This document shows, piece by piece, positions 37,716-46,931 of a stretch of DNA of 64,000 bases (positions within the stretch are counted from its first letter, which is position 1; every line of letters starts with the position of its first letter). The notes under the pieces are model-generated. The model did no database searches, was not told the DNA's origin, and saw only the letters and a program-made list of their open reading frames with translations. The translations under genes were made by a program, and so were the position numbers. The DNA comes from Clostridium manihotivorum. GTDB taxonomy: Bacteria; Bacillota; Clostridia; Clostridiales; Clostridiaceae. The stretch covers positions 1,240,001 to 1,304,000 of the forward strand of contig NZ_CP025746.1 of the NCBI RefSeq assembly GCF_004015185.1, given 5' to 3'.

Positions 37716-38437
37716 AAGGCCAAGTGTTCCCAATAATGAGTGGTGCTGCTGACAAAGAACAAGTTGAGAAGGTTGTTTCAGCGGTAAATAGATATTTGAA
37801 GGATCCAAGTGTTGGTGGTGTAAGATTAAATACTGACTTTAAAGAAATTAAATTGAATATGGGTAGAGGCTTTGGTTTTGCCTATGGACACAAAGAGAAT
37901 GGTGCTATGTTCAGTCATATGACAATTATGTATATAAATGCTCTTTATAAAAGAGGCTTTGTTAAGGAAGGTTTCGAAATCATAGACATGATATACAACC
38001 ACTGTTGCAACTTTGAAAAGAGTAGGATATTGCCAGGTGTACCTGAGTATATCAATGAAAGTGGAAGAGGTATGTATCATTATCTTACTGGTGCAGCAAG
38101 CTAGTTATTGCTTACAATGATCAATGAAGTATATGGTATAAAAGGCTTACTAGGAGATCTTATGCTTCAGCCTAAATTAGTTAAAGCTCAATTTGATTGT
38201 AACTTTAGTGCAGCAGCCTTTACAGTATTTAGTGGTAAGAAGATACATGTAAAGTATGAAAACCAAGATGGGTTAGAGTATGGGGACTATAGAATAGCAG
38301 CAGCTACCTTAGATGGAAGCAGTTTAGAACTTAAGCTAGTTAATGGAGCTCTTATTGTGGAGAAAAAAGTTATAGATGAGCTTTCTATAGACGAAGAACA
38401 TGAATTGGTTGTACAACTAGTTGGAGTAAATGGTTAA
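37716..38437 (+). pseudogene. GH94-type glycoside phosphorylase, 3' fragment with internal amber codon
   Basis: C-terminal ~240 residues of a cellobiose-phosphorylase-like (GH94, former GT36) enzyme. The N-terminal majority (families usually exceed 800 residues) is missing because the IS30 end abuts the frame. Recognisable are VFPIMSGAAD, GGVRLNTDF, GFAYGHKENGAMFSHM, GVPEYINESGRGMYHYLTGAAS and GLLGDLMLQPKL. A TAG at 38102-38104 stands where Trp is expected in GAASWLLL, so the fragment is doubly disabled. The likely parent is a cytosolic beta-glucan oligosaccharide phosphorylase. It is now a relic. Confidence 0.85.
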
Positions 38438-38520
38438 AAATTAAGTGTAATACTATAACAAACCTTTCTATAAACATAATAAACATGGAGTGGCTAAAAA
38501 TCATATAAAGGCTAATTAAA

Positions 38521-38560
38521 ATGCTTAGCATCAGTTGATAAGGATACTGATGCTAAGCAT
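38521..38560. terminator. Bidirectional terminator-like hairpin
   Basis: Perfect 15-bp inverted repeat ATGCTTAGCATCAGT/ACTGATGCTAAGCAT with a 10-base loop, followed by TTATTT. It lies between the GH94 relic and the convergent MerR gene. Confidence 0.8.
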
Positions 38561-38641
38561 TTATTTGTTGAATTAATATAGTTTGTATCTATTAATTTCA
38601 ATGTTTTTTGTATTTTACCAACAAGGAGCAAAAGTCATAGG

Positions 38642-39451
38642 TTAAGAAACCGTCTCAATCATAAGCTTTGAAACATAGTTCTCAGGATGTTTTTCAGCTA
38701 TGTCTGAAATTAGATACTCTTCATAAGAGTATTCACCTAAAGTTATATTGTGTTCATCAGCATAAGCTAACATTTTAGTATATAGTTTATGAAACCCTTC
38801 ATATTTTCCTTTAAAATAGCCGCATAGGTAGATGCCTTTTTTCCTTACTGTAGTTTGACCGTCTATAGGATGATCTGCTTTCACATATAAATAGGATAGA
38901 TTTAAAAAGTTGCTTTTCCTAAGATTACTTACTGATATCATACTTCCAACATATTCATTAATGGTTATTCCAAGGCTTTTACAGAACTTCACGTACTCTT
39001 CCATGAACCCAGCAAAGTCATTGATGGATTCATTCTCAATATTGTGAGAAGGAAGAATAACCACTTCAGGAAGCTCTTCTAAATGGATATCATATCTGCT
39101 TTCCAAGCCATCTGTGGTTAATTGTTTTAGATTCTCTATACTTTTCTGAACCTCTTGAAGCCACTTTATCTTTTCGGATATTTCTAAGGTCTTTTCGTCT
39201 AATAAATTCAATAGCATTTCAGGATTACGTTGTTCAAGGTAGTTCTTTATATCCATCAAGGACATACCTAGATTTTTTAGGTTTAATATGACGTATATGG
39301 TGAAATATTGATCGTAAGAGTAGTAGCGGTAGCCCTTTTCGTTTATTACTTCTGGTTTAAATAAGCCTATTTCATCATAGTGAAATAAAACATGTTTATC
39401 TATATTGCACAATCTAGCGAACTTTCCCGTAGTAAAATATTTTTTATACAT
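38642..39451 (-). CDS. MerR-family transcriptional regulator with GyrI-like effector domain
   Basis: 269 residues. The N-terminal MerR winged helix is [29 protein letters not shown] with [11 protein letters not shown], then a dimerising coiled coil to about 115. The C-terminal half resembles the GyrI/BmrR effector-binding fold that senses drugs or lipophilic ligands. GGAGAAAA precedes its ATG. It is divergent from the ABC exporter and should activate it from the 19-bp-spacer promoter between them. Confidence 0.92.
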   Translation of the reverse strand: MYKKYFTTGKFARLCNIDKHVLFHYDEIGLFKPEVINEKGYRYYSYDQYFTIYVILNLKNLGMSLMDIKNYLEQRNPEMLLNLLDEKTLEISEKIKWLQEVQKSIENLKQLTTDGLESRYDIHLEELPEVVILPSHNIENESINDFAGFMEEYVKFCKSLGITINEYVGSMISVSNLRKSNFLNLSYLYVKADHPIDGQTTVRKKGIYLCGYFKGKYEGFHKLYTKMLAYADEHNITLGEYSYEEYLISDIAEKHPENYVSKLMIETVS

Positions 39452-39465
39452 AGCATTTTCTCCTC

Positions 39466-39496
39466 TTGACTATAAGGTAACCTTATAGTTTATCAT
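39466..39496 (+). promoter_or_regulatory. MerR-type promoter/operator of the ABC exporter
   Basis: TTGACT (39466-39471), a 19-base spacer and TATCAT (39491-39496). The spacer holds a perfect dyad ACTATAAGGT-A-ACCTTATAGT (39469-39489). An overlong spacer with central dyad is the hallmark of MerR-activated promoters, where the regulator twists DNA to realign the boxes. Confidence 0.9.
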
Positions 39497-39562
39497 AGTA
39501 CGTATTGATGGGCTAATCAAGTATTAGCTTAAGAGGATTACAGATAGGAGAGGTGCTTTACA

Positions 39563-41293
39563 ATGAAGCTGATTTTACAGCATTTAAAAAAATATAAGAT
39601 ATATGTATTATTAAATATCTTAGCGGTACTAGCTTTTGCAGTGGCGGAAATTGGTATACCTACAATTGTTTCTAAGTTGATAGACAGGGGAATAATACTT
39701 AATGATAGGTATTATATATACAAGCTAGGTTTTATAATTTTTATAGTTGCTATTATTGGAGGAATAGGAAATATACTTTTAGCTTATTGTAGTTCAAAAG
39801 TTAGTACCTCTATTACAAGAGATATAAGAAACGATATTTTTAGAAAAGCTCAAGAATTTTCTCACACTGAGTATAACAAATTTGGAGTATCAAGTATGAT
39901 AACTAGAACTACAAATGATGCTTTCATTTTGATGCAGTTTATTAATGTACTGCTTAGGACAGCATTATTGACTCCAGTGATGATAATAGTCAGCGTGTTT
40001 ATGGTTATAAGGACCAATATTACTTTGTCCATGGTAATAGGGGCGTTTATCCCTATTATATGTTTAGGTGTATTTATTATAGCTAAGTTAAGTGAACCCA
40101 TTAGTGCAAGGCAGCAAAAGGGTATGGATAATATAAATAAAATTATTAGAGAAAACTTAACTGGTGTTAGAGTCATTCGTTCCTTTAGAAAAGATAAGTA
40201 TGAAGCCAAGAGATTTTCTGAGGCAAATGAAGATTATTCATATAATTCTAAGAAACTTTTTAAGCTTATGGCAGTACCACAGCCAGCCTTCTTCTTCCTT
40301 TTAAATGTGGGGCTTGTTATTGTGTTTATTCTTTCTAGCAAAATGATAGATAAAGGAGTACTTCAGGTTGGAAACTTGGTAGCTTTTCAAGAGTATATGT
40401 TTCATGCCATGTTCTCTATAATGTTATTTTGCTTGGTATTTGTTATGTATCCTAGAGCTTCCATTAGTGCTAAGCGTATTGAAGAAATTCTAATAGAAGA
40501 GCCTGTTATTAGGAATCCAGCCAATCCAGTAATACAGGGAGATGGAAGTGGAACTTTAGAGTTTGATAAGGTTACTTTTAAGTATCCAGACAGTGAAGCT
40601 CCTGTATTACAAAATATAAGCTTTAAAGCTAAGAAAGGTGATATAGTTGCTTTCATAGGAAGTACTGGTAGTGGAAAGAGTACTTTAATTAACCTTATTC
40701 CTAGAGCTTACGATGTTAGTTCTGGAAGCATAAAAATAGATGGTGTAGATGTTAGAAATTATGATTTGAAAGCTTTAAGAGATAAGATTGGGCTTATACC
40801 TCAAAAATCTATGCTTTTTTCAGGAAGCATAAGTGACAATATAAGATATGGAAAGCATGATGCTAGTAAAAGTGAAATAGAAGAGAGCACTAAAATTGCT
40901 CAGGCCTATGATTTTATTGTAGATAAACCAGATCAATTTGAAGATCGGGTGGAAGAAGGCGGCAGCAATTTGTCCGGTGGGCAAAAGCAAAGATTAAGTA
41001 TTTCTAGAGCAGTTATAAGAAGGCCAGAGATTTATATATTTGATGATTCTTTTTCTGCATTAGATTTTAAGACTGATGCTAATTTAAGAAAGAGATTGAA
41101 AGCTGAAATAAAAGAAGCAATTACCTTGATTGTAGCACAGAGAGTTTCGTCAATTATGGATGCTAATCAAATAGTAGTATTAAATGAAGGAGAAATAGTT
41201 GGTATAGGAAATCACAATGAGTTATTGGAGAACTGTCCTATATATTATGAGATTGCTGTTAGTCAAATGTCAAAGGAGGAGCTAGCGCGATGA
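39563..41293 (+). CDS. ABC exporter subunit A (heterodimeric multidrug type)
   Basis: 576 residues: six membrane helices (about 15-290) and an ATPase domain with Walker A GSTGSGKST, signature LSGGQKQR and Walker B IYIFDDSFSALD. The residue after Walker B is Asp instead of the catalytic Glu, and the switch His is replaced (VAQRVSS). This site is therefore expected to be poorly hydrolytic, as in BmrC or TM287. It overlaps the next gene by four bases. Likely substrates are drugs or peptides, given the MerR/GyrI regulator. Confidence 0.93.
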   Translation: MKLILQHLKKYKIYVLLNILAVLAFAVAEIGIPTIVSKLIDRGIILNDRYYIYKLGFIIFIVAIIGGIGNILLAYCSSKVSTSITRDIRNDIFRKAQEFSHTEYNKFGVSSMITRTTNDAFILMQFINVLLRTALLTPVMIIVSVFMVIRTNITLSMVIGAFIPIICLGVFIIAKLSEPISARQQKGMDNINKIIRENLTGVRVIRSFRKDKYEAKRFSEANEDYSYNSKKLFKLMAVPQPAFFFLLNVGLVIVFILSSKMIDKGVLQVGNLVAFQEYMFHAMFSIMLFCLVFVMYPRASISAKRIEEILIEEPVIRNPANPVIQGDGSGTLEFDKVTFKYPDSEAPVLQNISFKAKKGDIVAFIGSTGSGKSTLINLIPRAYDVSSGSIKIDGVDVRNYDLKALRDKIGLIPQKSMLFSGSISDNIRYGKHDASKSEIEESTKIAQAYDFIVDKPDQFEDRVEEGGSNLSGGQKQRLSISRAVIRRPEIYIFDDSFSALDFKTDANLRKRLKAEIKEAITLIVAQRVSSIMDANQIVVLNEGEIVGIGNHNELLENCPIYYEIAVSQMSKEELAR

Positions 41294-43056
41294 TGAAAAA
41301 AAATACTGGTGTTAAGGGTTTGATCTTATATTTTAAAAAATATAAATTTAAGCTAATGATAGCTATATTATTAATTGTTGTAGCTGCTTACTTAGCAGCA
41401 CTTAGTCCAACCTTTGAAGGTATGATTACCACACAACTGTTTAGCGATATAACTGTAGGGAAGTCTGTTAATTTTGCAAAGATAACTCAAATCATAATAA
41501 GCTTAATATTTATCTATATAGCAGGAAACTTAAGCAGCTATATTTATCAGTTTTTCCTTACAGATGCAATTCAAAATGCAATGAAGGATTTGAGAAAAGA
41601 TGTCCAATGGAAAATAGCTAAGCTTCCAGTATCATATTTTGACAAAAATTCCTTGGGAGATACCTTAAGTAGAGTTTCTAATGATGTTGATGCTATATCA
41701 AATGCGCTTCAGCAGAGCTTTGCACAGGTTTTAAATGCCATATTAGGTTTAGGGTTAGCATTGTATATGATGTTTAGAATCCATAGTGGCATGGCTATGA
41801 TTTCCCTGGCAATAATAGTTATATCAATAGTATTTTCTAAGATGATTACAAAAAAATCTCAGCCTATCTTTGAAAAGCAACAGAATGCTTTAGGAAGGTT
41901 AAATGCTGTGGTGCAGGAAAAGTTTACTGGTTTTAATGAGATTAAGCTGTTTGGAAAGCAGGAAGACTCAATACAAGAGTTTACTGAGGCTAATGAAGAG
42001 TTATGCAAAGAAGGCTTTAGAGCCCAGTTTATAAGTGGTTTAATGACGCCTCTTGTAAGCTTTATAACATATGTAGGAATTGGAGCAGTAGCTATTCTAG
42101 GTTCCTTCTATGTAATATCTGGAGCAATTGCTGTTGGTCAGTTGCAAGCTTTTATTCGTTATATATGGCAGGTTAATCAACCTATGTCTCAAATAACCCA
42201 GCTTGCTGGAGCCATTCAATCCTCAATAGCAGCAGTGCATAGAGTGTTTGAATTTTTAAATGAAGAGGAAGAGATAGATAAGCTTCAGATACAACAGAAA
42301 AATGAGAGCAACCAAGGCAATGTATGTTTTGAAAATGTGACCTTCTCTTATTCAAAGGATAAGGCTTTACTTAAGGATGTAAGCTTCAATGTGAAAAGTG
42401 GACAGATGGTTGCTATAGTGGGACCAACCGGTGTTGGAAAAACTACATTAATTAATCTGTTGATGAGATTCTACGATATAAATAGCGGTTCCATAAAAAT
42501 TGATGGTATAGATATAAGAAATATGAAGAGAGACACCTTAAGAGAAAAGTTTGGGATGGTGCTTCAAGACACTTGGCTATTTAACGGAAGTATAAAAGAT
42601 AATATCGCCTATGGCAAAGAAGGGGCAAATGATGAAGAAATAGTCAGAGCCGCGAAGGTTGCAAATGTTCATCATTTCATAACTACACTACCGGATGGAT
42701 ATGATATGGTACTAAACGAAGAAGCAAATAATATTTCTCAAGGTGAGAAACAACTTATGACAATAGCACGTACAGTGCTTTGTGATCCGCCTATTCTAAT
42801 ATTAGATGAAGCTACTAGTTCCGTTGATACAAGATTGGAACAAAAGCTTCAAACTGCTATGAGAAATATTATGAAGGATAGAACCTCCTTTGTTATAGCT
42901 CATAGACTTTCAACAATTAAAAATGCAGATTTAATATTAGTTATGAGCAATGGGGGAATAGTGGAGCAAGGAACTCATGATGAACTTTTAGAAAAAAGAG
43001 GTTATTATGAACAGCTTTATCATGCTCAATTTGCAGATTTTGATAAAGCTCAGTAA
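41290..43056 (+). CDS. ABC exporter subunit B (heterodimeric multidrug type)
   Basis: 588 residues: six membrane helices (about 20-310) and an ATPase domain with Walker A GPTGVGKTT, a variant signature ISQGEKQL and canonical Walker B ILILDEATSSVD with switch His in IAHRLST. It supplies the catalytic Glu, while subunit A supplies the canonical signature, so the pair has one consensus and one degenerate ATP site. The ATG overlaps the subunit A stop, indicating coupled synthesis. Confidence 0.93.
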   Translation: MMKKNTGVKGLILYFKKYKFKLMIAILLIVVAAYLAALSPTFEGMITTQLFSDITVGKSVNFAKITQIIISLIFIYIAGNLSSYIYQFFLTDAIQNAMKDLRKDVQWKIAKLPVSYFDKNSLGDTLSRVSNDVDAISNALQQSFAQVLNAILGLGLALYMMFRIHSGMAMISLAIIVISIVFSKMITKKSQPIFEKQQNALGRLNAVVQEKFTGFNEIKLFGKQEDSIQEFTEANEELCKEGFRAQFISGLMTPLVSFITYVGIGAVAILGSFYVISGAIAVGQLQAFIRYIWQVNQPMSQITQLAGAIQSSIAAVHRVFEFLNEEEEIDKLQIQQKNESNQGNVCFENVTFSYSKDKALLKDVSFNVKSGQMVAIVGPTGVGKTTLINLLMRFYDINSGSIKIDGIDIRNMKRDTLREKFGMVLQDTWLFNGSIKDNIAYGKEGANDEEIVRAAKVANVHHFITTLPDGYDMVLNEEANNISQGEKQLMTIARTVLCDPPILILDEATSSVDTRLEQKLQTAMRNIMKDRTSFVIAHRLSTIKNADLILVMSNGGIVEQGTHDELLEKRGYYEQLYHAQFADFDKAQ

Positions 43057-43952
43057 ATTATTCTTCACCAATTTTGATAGGTCAAAGGATTGATAGTATG
43101 TAAAGTTAAAGGTTAAATTATTCCTAATATCACAGATTATTTTAGCGTTACAAAAATATTGAGTTAGTTTGTAATGTTTTTAGATTAGCAAGGAGTTAAT
43201 ATAATCCTTGCTAATTTTTATATGCGGAGAATTATTAAAGTGAATAAAGCCAACTGACTAAAATTAATAAGAATTTGTGGACTATATACTGGTTCATAAG
43301 CTGTCCTTTAACAAGTATCATAAGGGTTTGTGATATTGTACAGCTAAAAACAAAAAATAGTTGAAATTAGAGTTAATTTTATGTATATTTAAATTGATTG
43401 AATCATATATAAAATATATATCGCTATCAATTTATAGGGAATGGCTTTAATAGAGATATAGATATGCTTTTTTATGGTTTAATTATAACTAATTATTTAG
43501 CTTTATATATAATTAATCCTATAAGATGCTTTAGAATTATAGCAAAGTATTAAAGAAAAAACATACAATTAAAATATTCTACCATACATAGTAAACGATT
43601 TCTAAGCCTGGATATACTGTTTTTAAAAAAGCTTATGATCAAGTATTAACTCGTTATAAGGTTTTAAAAGCGCCTATATCTATGACTGGAGCATTGATTT
43701 AGTAATTATATAACCTATACAAAGCAATACCAAATGGTGAATCAGTTTATTTGGTTTTAATAAACTTGATTTGAGATGTTAACTTCATATTGAAAGCATT
43801 GAAAGTTTTTTGGGCCCAAGATATAAGGCTTTTATCATATTTATTGGTAAAAGCAGATGCGTGAAAAATTCACTAAAGAAGGCCACTTTGGAGAATTTTT
43901 TAGTCAATGAAGTAGACATCCGATATATTATAAAATTTTGGAGGTTATACCA
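43057..43952. other. Long intergenic region before the arabinanase
   Basis: About 900 bases with no intact gene. A 30-codon open stretch (43610-43699) faintly resembles an alpha/beta-hydrolase N-terminus and may be a relic. Positions 43834-43903 carry a copy of the dispersed repeat described at 61871. The arabinanase promoter must lie here, but no single site stands out. Confidence 0.5.
43834..43903 (+). repeat. Dispersed intergenic repeat, copy A
   Basis: Shares TCATAT...TTGG...AGCAGATGCG...TTCACTAAAGAAGG and a closing TTTTTTAG with 61907-61983. By eye the similarity is about 70 percent. The hairpin arms of copy D are degenerate here. Confidence 0.5.
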
Positions 43953-45404
43953 ATGTCAACAAAAAGAAAGCTAACAATGTTCCTAACATCTCTTTTTATG
44001 GCTGCATTTGTGCTTATAAGTTCTTCAGATGTAAGCAAGAAAGCTTTAGCTGCAACAGGAATAGTTTATCCTTCAGCACCACCAGCTTATAAGTATAATG
44101 ATGTCTCTGCTATTAACAATCCGTCTGCTTGGAAGACTATGAATACTCATGATCCTTTCATTTACTATGAAAATGGATGGTATTATTGTTTCTCTACTGA
44201 TTTTGCTACAGCAGCAACTCCACCACAGGCTGTACAAATAAGAAAGTCTCAGGATATGGTTGATTGGCAATGGGTAGGGACAGCATTTTCTTCAACACCT
44301 GCTTCTGCTAAAAGTTGGACAGGTGAAACTTTAGTATGGGCACCAGATATAGAGAAGATAGGTAGTACTTATTATATGTATTATTGTAATTCTGTATTTG
44401 GTAAAAATAAGTCCTTTATAGGGGTAGCTACTAGCAGTTCTATAACTGGACCATGGACAGATCAAGGTTTAGTATATAAAACTGATATAGGCGCTGAGGA
44501 TAACGCTATAGATCCTAATATAGTTACTGATGCTAGTGGTAAGATGTGGATGGTGTATGGATCTTTCTTCGGAGGAATATATGTATCTCAGATAAATCCA
44601 TCAACAGGAAAGCTTATGACTTATGGAAAAGGCACTTTAATAGCTAGAAGACCTACTAGCGTGAACAATGCTGTAGAGGGCGGTTATATCACCTATAATG
44701 CATCAACTGGTTATTACTATTTATTCTGTTCTTATGATTATTTGGGATCTTCTCCTTACTATACAGTAAGAGTTGCTAGGTCTAAGAGTGTAACTGGTCC
44801 TTATGTGGACTATAATAATAACAATATGATAAATACTACTACAACTACTCCTAATGAGGTTGGAACAAAGATACTAGGAAGTTATGCTTTTGGTACTGAT
44901 AGTGGATGGCTTGCCCCAGGTCATAATTCTGTGTTTAAGCAGGGAAGCAATTACTATATAGTACATCATGCACGTACTGGTTCTGATGTAAACTGGGCGT
45001 ATTTACATGTAAGAAAACTATTGTGGACTGATGATGGTTGGCCAGTAGCTTCACCTGAAAGATATGACAAAGAGTACGAGCAGACTATACCATCTGCATC
45101 AATAGCAGGAACTTACCAAAGCATAGTGCTGGATAGAGGTAATTCAGGTAAGATTGGTTCTACAAATACAGTACTGCTTGCTAGTGGAAAAATCGGAAGT
45201 GAATCAAGTAACAATCACTGGACACTTACAGGAGCTAATACCCTTAAGCTTTATTGGTATGCTCCAGGTGTAGCACCAGGGGATTATTGGATTGATACCT
45301 GTAAGGTACTACCTTCCTGGGATTGGGAAAATAATAAACAAACTCTGGTTTATACAGGTTTAAATCAATCTGGAACTGCAGTTTGGGGAAAGAAAGTTAA
45401 CTAG
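43953..45404 (+). CDS. Secreted GH43 arabinan endo-1,5-alpha-L-arabinanase
   Basis: 483 residues. Signal peptide: basic STKRKLT then FLTSLFMAAFVLISSS, probable cleavage near ALAAT. Five-bladed propeller GH43 domain with the three catalytic acids in NTHDPFIYY (Asp base), AIDPNIV (Asp) and AVEGGYI (Glu acid); ETLVWAPDI and LAPGHNSVF are family motifs. A ~110-residue beta C-terminal domain follows, typical of this arabinanase subgroup. ATG 43953 has GGAGG upstream. It degrades arabinan from plant cell walls outside the cell. Confidence 0.9.
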   Translation: MSTKRKLTMFLTSLFMAAFVLISSSDVSKKALAATGIVYPSAPPAYKYNDVSAINNPSAWKTMNTHDPFIYYENGWYYCFSTDFATAATPPQAVQIRKSQDMVDWQWVGTAFSSTPASAKSWTGETLVWAPDIEKIGSTYYMYYCNSVFGKNKSFIGVATSSSITGPWTDQGLVYKTDIGAEDNAIDPNIVTDASGKMWMVYGSFFGGIYVSQINPSTGKLMTYGKGTLIARRPTSVNNAVEGGYITYNASTGYYYLFCSYDYLGSSPYYTVRVARSKSVTGPYVDYNNNNMINTTTTTPNEVGTKILGSYAFGTDSGWLAPGHNSVFKQGSNYYIVHHARTGSDVNWAYLHVRKLLWTDDGWPVASPERYDKEYEQTIPSASIAGTYQSIVLDRGNSGKIGSTNTVLLASGKIGSESSNNHWTLTGANTLKLYWYAPGVAPGDYWIDTCKVLPSWDWENNKQTLVYTGLNQSGTAVWGKKVN

Positions 45405-45501
45405 AAGGGCATTTTAGGAACCTTTAAAATTAGATGTTATAAGTACTGTGTTCAAGTTATCTTAAACATGATTCAAGGTAAAGGTATAAAATTACATTAA
45501 T

Positions 45502-45551
45502 AAAAGTCGTGCATAAAGGAAGATGCTTTAGTCCTTTTTTGCATGACTTTT
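45502..45551. terminator. Bidirectional terminator between GH43 and GH8 genes
   Basis: Inverted repeat AAAAGTCGTGCA...TGCATGACTTTT with an inner AAAGGA/TCCTTT stem and T or A runs on both sides. It serves two convergent genes. Confidence 0.85.
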
Positions 45552-45701
45552 ATATTTAATTTTTTTCGATATTTAGGAATGATGGTGAAGCTAAGTTGTT
45601 ATTGAGAAGATGATATATTAGCGAGCTATTAGAATACAATGAATTTTTGCTTGAACTCATTAAATTGTTTGATGACTTAATAGTTAAATTTAACACAGTA
45701 C

Positions 45702-46931
45702 TTATATACTTATTCTATATTGGCACTGCCTTTTTAATAGATTATCTGTACTACTAGGAGTAAACCAGTTGCCGGTGGCGATTATCATAGCCATTAGTTT
45801 AAGTGTGTTTTCGTAGAAGGTACAATTTTCTATAGGCTTTTCCATAAGTGTGTTCCAAAGACTTATTGTCCAGTCTCCATTGCCATCCTCTATGAGAGAG
45901 CTAACAAGGAAAGGAGCTATAAAAGCTAAGTTATTGGAATCACCGAAGCTGCTTCCAGGAGTGCCGTTGGCAATATAATAACCGGATTTAATATTCTTAG
46001 CATTTAGATTAGTAGTTTTCTTTATCCATCTATTTAGTATAGACATTTGAGGGGGGATATCAACATTGTTGAAAAGAATGTCCATAGAGTAGCGCCAAGG
46101 AGTTCTGCAACTATTGGTAAAGTAATCTCCGTCGTGTGGACTTTCTAAAACCTTAGTTTTAGGAGCAATATATATTCCTTGAGACTTTATAAAAAAGTCT
46201 GGCATAAGACCGGTATCTTTACTTTCTCTTTTCATCTGGTCATCTATGATTGAATATATTCTACCTAAAACTCTTTTCCAATTTGCTGAGTTTTTAGTAT
46301 CTACTTTGCTAAACTCGATTAGGTGATGCTTCATGAAGTCAGAACTTCTAGTAACGCTCTTAAAAGTAGGGCTTGGGATACCTTTAACCCAATCTCCTAA
46401 GGTTAGTATATAATCTGTTTTATCAACACAACTATCCATAAGCGCGTTGATTCTTTTTATGGCTTCTTGCTTGTAGTTTACATTGTCCATACCTCCCCAT
46501 AGCTTTTGAGCTAAGAGAAGTCCATAACTAATGTCCATATCTCCATCTGTAGCCGAGTCAGTTTTGGGCTCAGCATTAACTATTTTTCCGTCAGAGGTTT
46601 TAACTTGCTGCCAAGCCATCAAATCCTTGTTATAAACACTAGGATAGTTCTTAATATAGTTATAAATATTTGTGAAGTGATCTTTGGCTACTGCATCAAA
46701 TCTGCTCATAAGCGGAAATATAACCATTGCATACCCCATGTCTTCAGAAACTGTAACAGCATTGTTTGGAGTAGGTTGGTCTAGGGAGTAAAATAAGTAT
46801 TCCATTTTAGTAGGAACGTTCTCCACAGTTCTTAGATAGCGCTTTTTCCATAGACTATAAAAGTAGATTAAGGTATCGTTGAGTTTTTCTTGAGAGTATA
46901 GATTAATTAAAGCCTTATTATAAATCATCAA
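45702..46931 (-). CDS. Glycoside hydrolase family 8 protein
   Basis: 409 residues with an (alpha/alpha)6-barrel GH8 pattern. The proton donor is Glu in TVSEDMGYAMVI (near 62), and the nucleophile region is SATDGDMDISYGLLLAQKLWG (near 127). DYFTNSCRTPWRYSMD and a WFTPSST close fit the family. No signal peptide is visible, so it may be cytosolic or exported by an unknown route. GH8 covers endoglucanase, chitosanase, lichenase and oligoxylanase activities; substrate cannot be told. It is convergent with the GH43 gene and, like it, fits plant polysaccharide use. Confidence 0.85.
   Translation of the reverse strand: MMIYNKALINLYSQEKLNDTLIYFYSLWKKRYLRTVENVPTKMEYLFYSLDQPTPNNAVTVSEDMGYAMVIFPLMSRFDAVAKDHFTNIYNYIKNYPSVYNKDLMAWQQVKTSDGKIVNAEPKTDSATDGDMDISYGLLLAQKLWGGMDNVNYKQEAIKRINALMDSCVDKTDYILTLGDWVKGIPSPTFKSVTRSSDFMKHHLIEFSKVDTKNSANWKRVLGRIYSIIDDQMKRESKDTGLMPDFFIKSQGIYIAPKTKVLESPHDGDYFTNSCRTPWRYSMDILFNNVDIPPQMSILNRWIKKTTNLNAKNIKSGYYIANGTPGSSFGDSNNLAFIAPFLVSSLIEDGNGDWTISLWNTLMEKPIENCTFYENTLKLMAMIIATGNWFTPSSTDNLLKRQCQYRISI

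Noticed and set aside
43610..43702. 30-codon stretch (GYTVFKKAYDQVLTRYKV) like an alpha/beta-hydrolase N-terminus
   Set aside because: Too short and without upstream or downstream continuation; could be chance. Noted only as a possible relic.
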